Source of the DNA: Alphaproteobacteria bacterium
Lineage (GTDB): Bacteria; Pseudomonadota; Alphaproteobacteria; Micropepsales; Micropepsaceae
Direction of reading: 5' to 3'
DNA: 64,000 bases
NCBI GenBank assembly: GCA_024236055.1
Contig: JACKLF010000001.1
Coordinates: forward strand, 124,001 to 188,000
This document shows, piece after piece, positions 63,900 to 64,000 of the stretch; position 1 is the stretch's first letter, and every line of letters begins with the position of its first letter. The notes beneath the pieces are model-generated. The model did no database searches. It was not told the origin of the DNA and saw nothing but the letters and a program-made list of their open reading frames with translations. Both the position numbers and the translations under genes were made by a program.

Positions 63900-64000
63900 A
63901 TGCTCATGAACAAGATTTTGCCCGGCACGGCCCTGGCTGCTGCGCTGGTTCTGGCCGGGTGCGGCACCAATCCCGGCGATCGTGCGGCGTCCGGCGCGCT
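63900..64000 (+). CDS. Glycine-zipper/OsmB-like lipoprotein, N-terminal part (cut by the window)
   Basis: The first ~33 residues of an exported lipoprotein. The signal sequence ends in LVLAGC, a lipobox with the lipidated Cys, and the mature start GTNPGDRAASGA resembles the small OsmB-type stress lipoproteins that carry a glycine-zipper pair of helices. AAGGAG lies eight bases before ATG 63900. The rest of the gene is outside the window, so length and family are not certain. Confidence 0.72.
   Translation, partial: MLMNKILPGTALAAALVLAGCGTNPGDRAASGA

Overview
This is a GC-rich chromosomal segment from an alphaproteobacterium. Four blocks have an alphaproteobacterial order: aroA-cmk-rpsA ... 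ihfB-pyrF-trpFBA-accD-folC; tsaE-amgK-murU-addB-addA-trxA; chvI-chvG-hprK-EIIA(Man)-HPr ... ahcY; and a DUF2794 gene. The genus cannot be fixed from the sequence alone. No rRNA, tRNA, CRISPR array, phage or insertion sequence was seen. Coding density is high, with many 1-4 base start/stop overlaps.

Layout. 0-3.1 kb: the end of aroA, then cmk and rpsA (core metabolism and translation). 3.1-13.9 kb: an accessory block between rpsA and ihfB. It holds a lysine-rich histone-like protein, an exported cupin, a DMT transporter, a DipZ-type thiol-disulfide protein, an arsR-arsC-aquaporin arsenic operon with a 34-bp perfect palindromic operator, a SnoaL-like protein, a TSUP transporter, a Tat-exported mannonate-dehydratase-like enolase-superfamily enzyme, an encapsulated-ferritin (EncFtn) gene with no encapsulin beside it, a 51-aa protein and a secreted SGNH hydrolase. 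14-20 kb: ihfB, pyrF, trpF, trpB, trpA, accD and folC, co-oriented and partly overlapping. 20-22.4 kb: a secreted M28 glutamate-carboxypeptidase-like enzyme. 22.5-31.5 kb (minus strand): an operon reading tsaE-amgK-murU-addB-addA-trxA, which joins peptidoglycan recycling, tRNA modification and recombination repair. addB has a frameshift near its end that makes addB and addA look like one 2149-codon frame.

31.6-33.2 kb: a ferredoxin reductase and [2Fe-2S] ferredoxin pair. 33.2-42.1 kb (minus strand): a PAS histidine kinase, ahcY, a TraB/GumN protein, and the regulatory PTS-ChvG/ChvI cluster. 42.1-43.6 kb: two methyltransferase genes. 43.6-48.8 kb (minus strand): greA with a strong terminator in its leader, carB, and a Rieske oxygenase. 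48.8-50.8 kb: a small membrane protein, DUF2794, and a Bax-inhibitor-1 protein. 50.9-57.1 kb: a YbbP-like permease and its ATPase (frameshifted), divergent from a TesA-like esterase, murJ, thpR and a pterin dehydratase. 57.2-60.6 kb: two tiny membrane proteins, acs, a creatininase-family protein and a YrhK protein. 60.6-64 kb: a TPP riboswitch controlling thiC and a co-transcribed secreted alpha/alpha-toroid protein, then a truncated lipoprotein gene.

Two genes (addB and the ATPase) carry single-base frameshifts with the correct reading intact on the other side. That pattern fits consensus or sequencing error at least as well as true pseudogenes. I do not see a clear-cut undescribed multi-gene system. 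The most unusual signals are the orphan EncFtn, the leaderless arsR with its start codon inside the operator, the Tat-targeted RspA-like enzyme with a GntR-type site, the greA leader terminator, and two unlisted-size membrane proteins beside acs.
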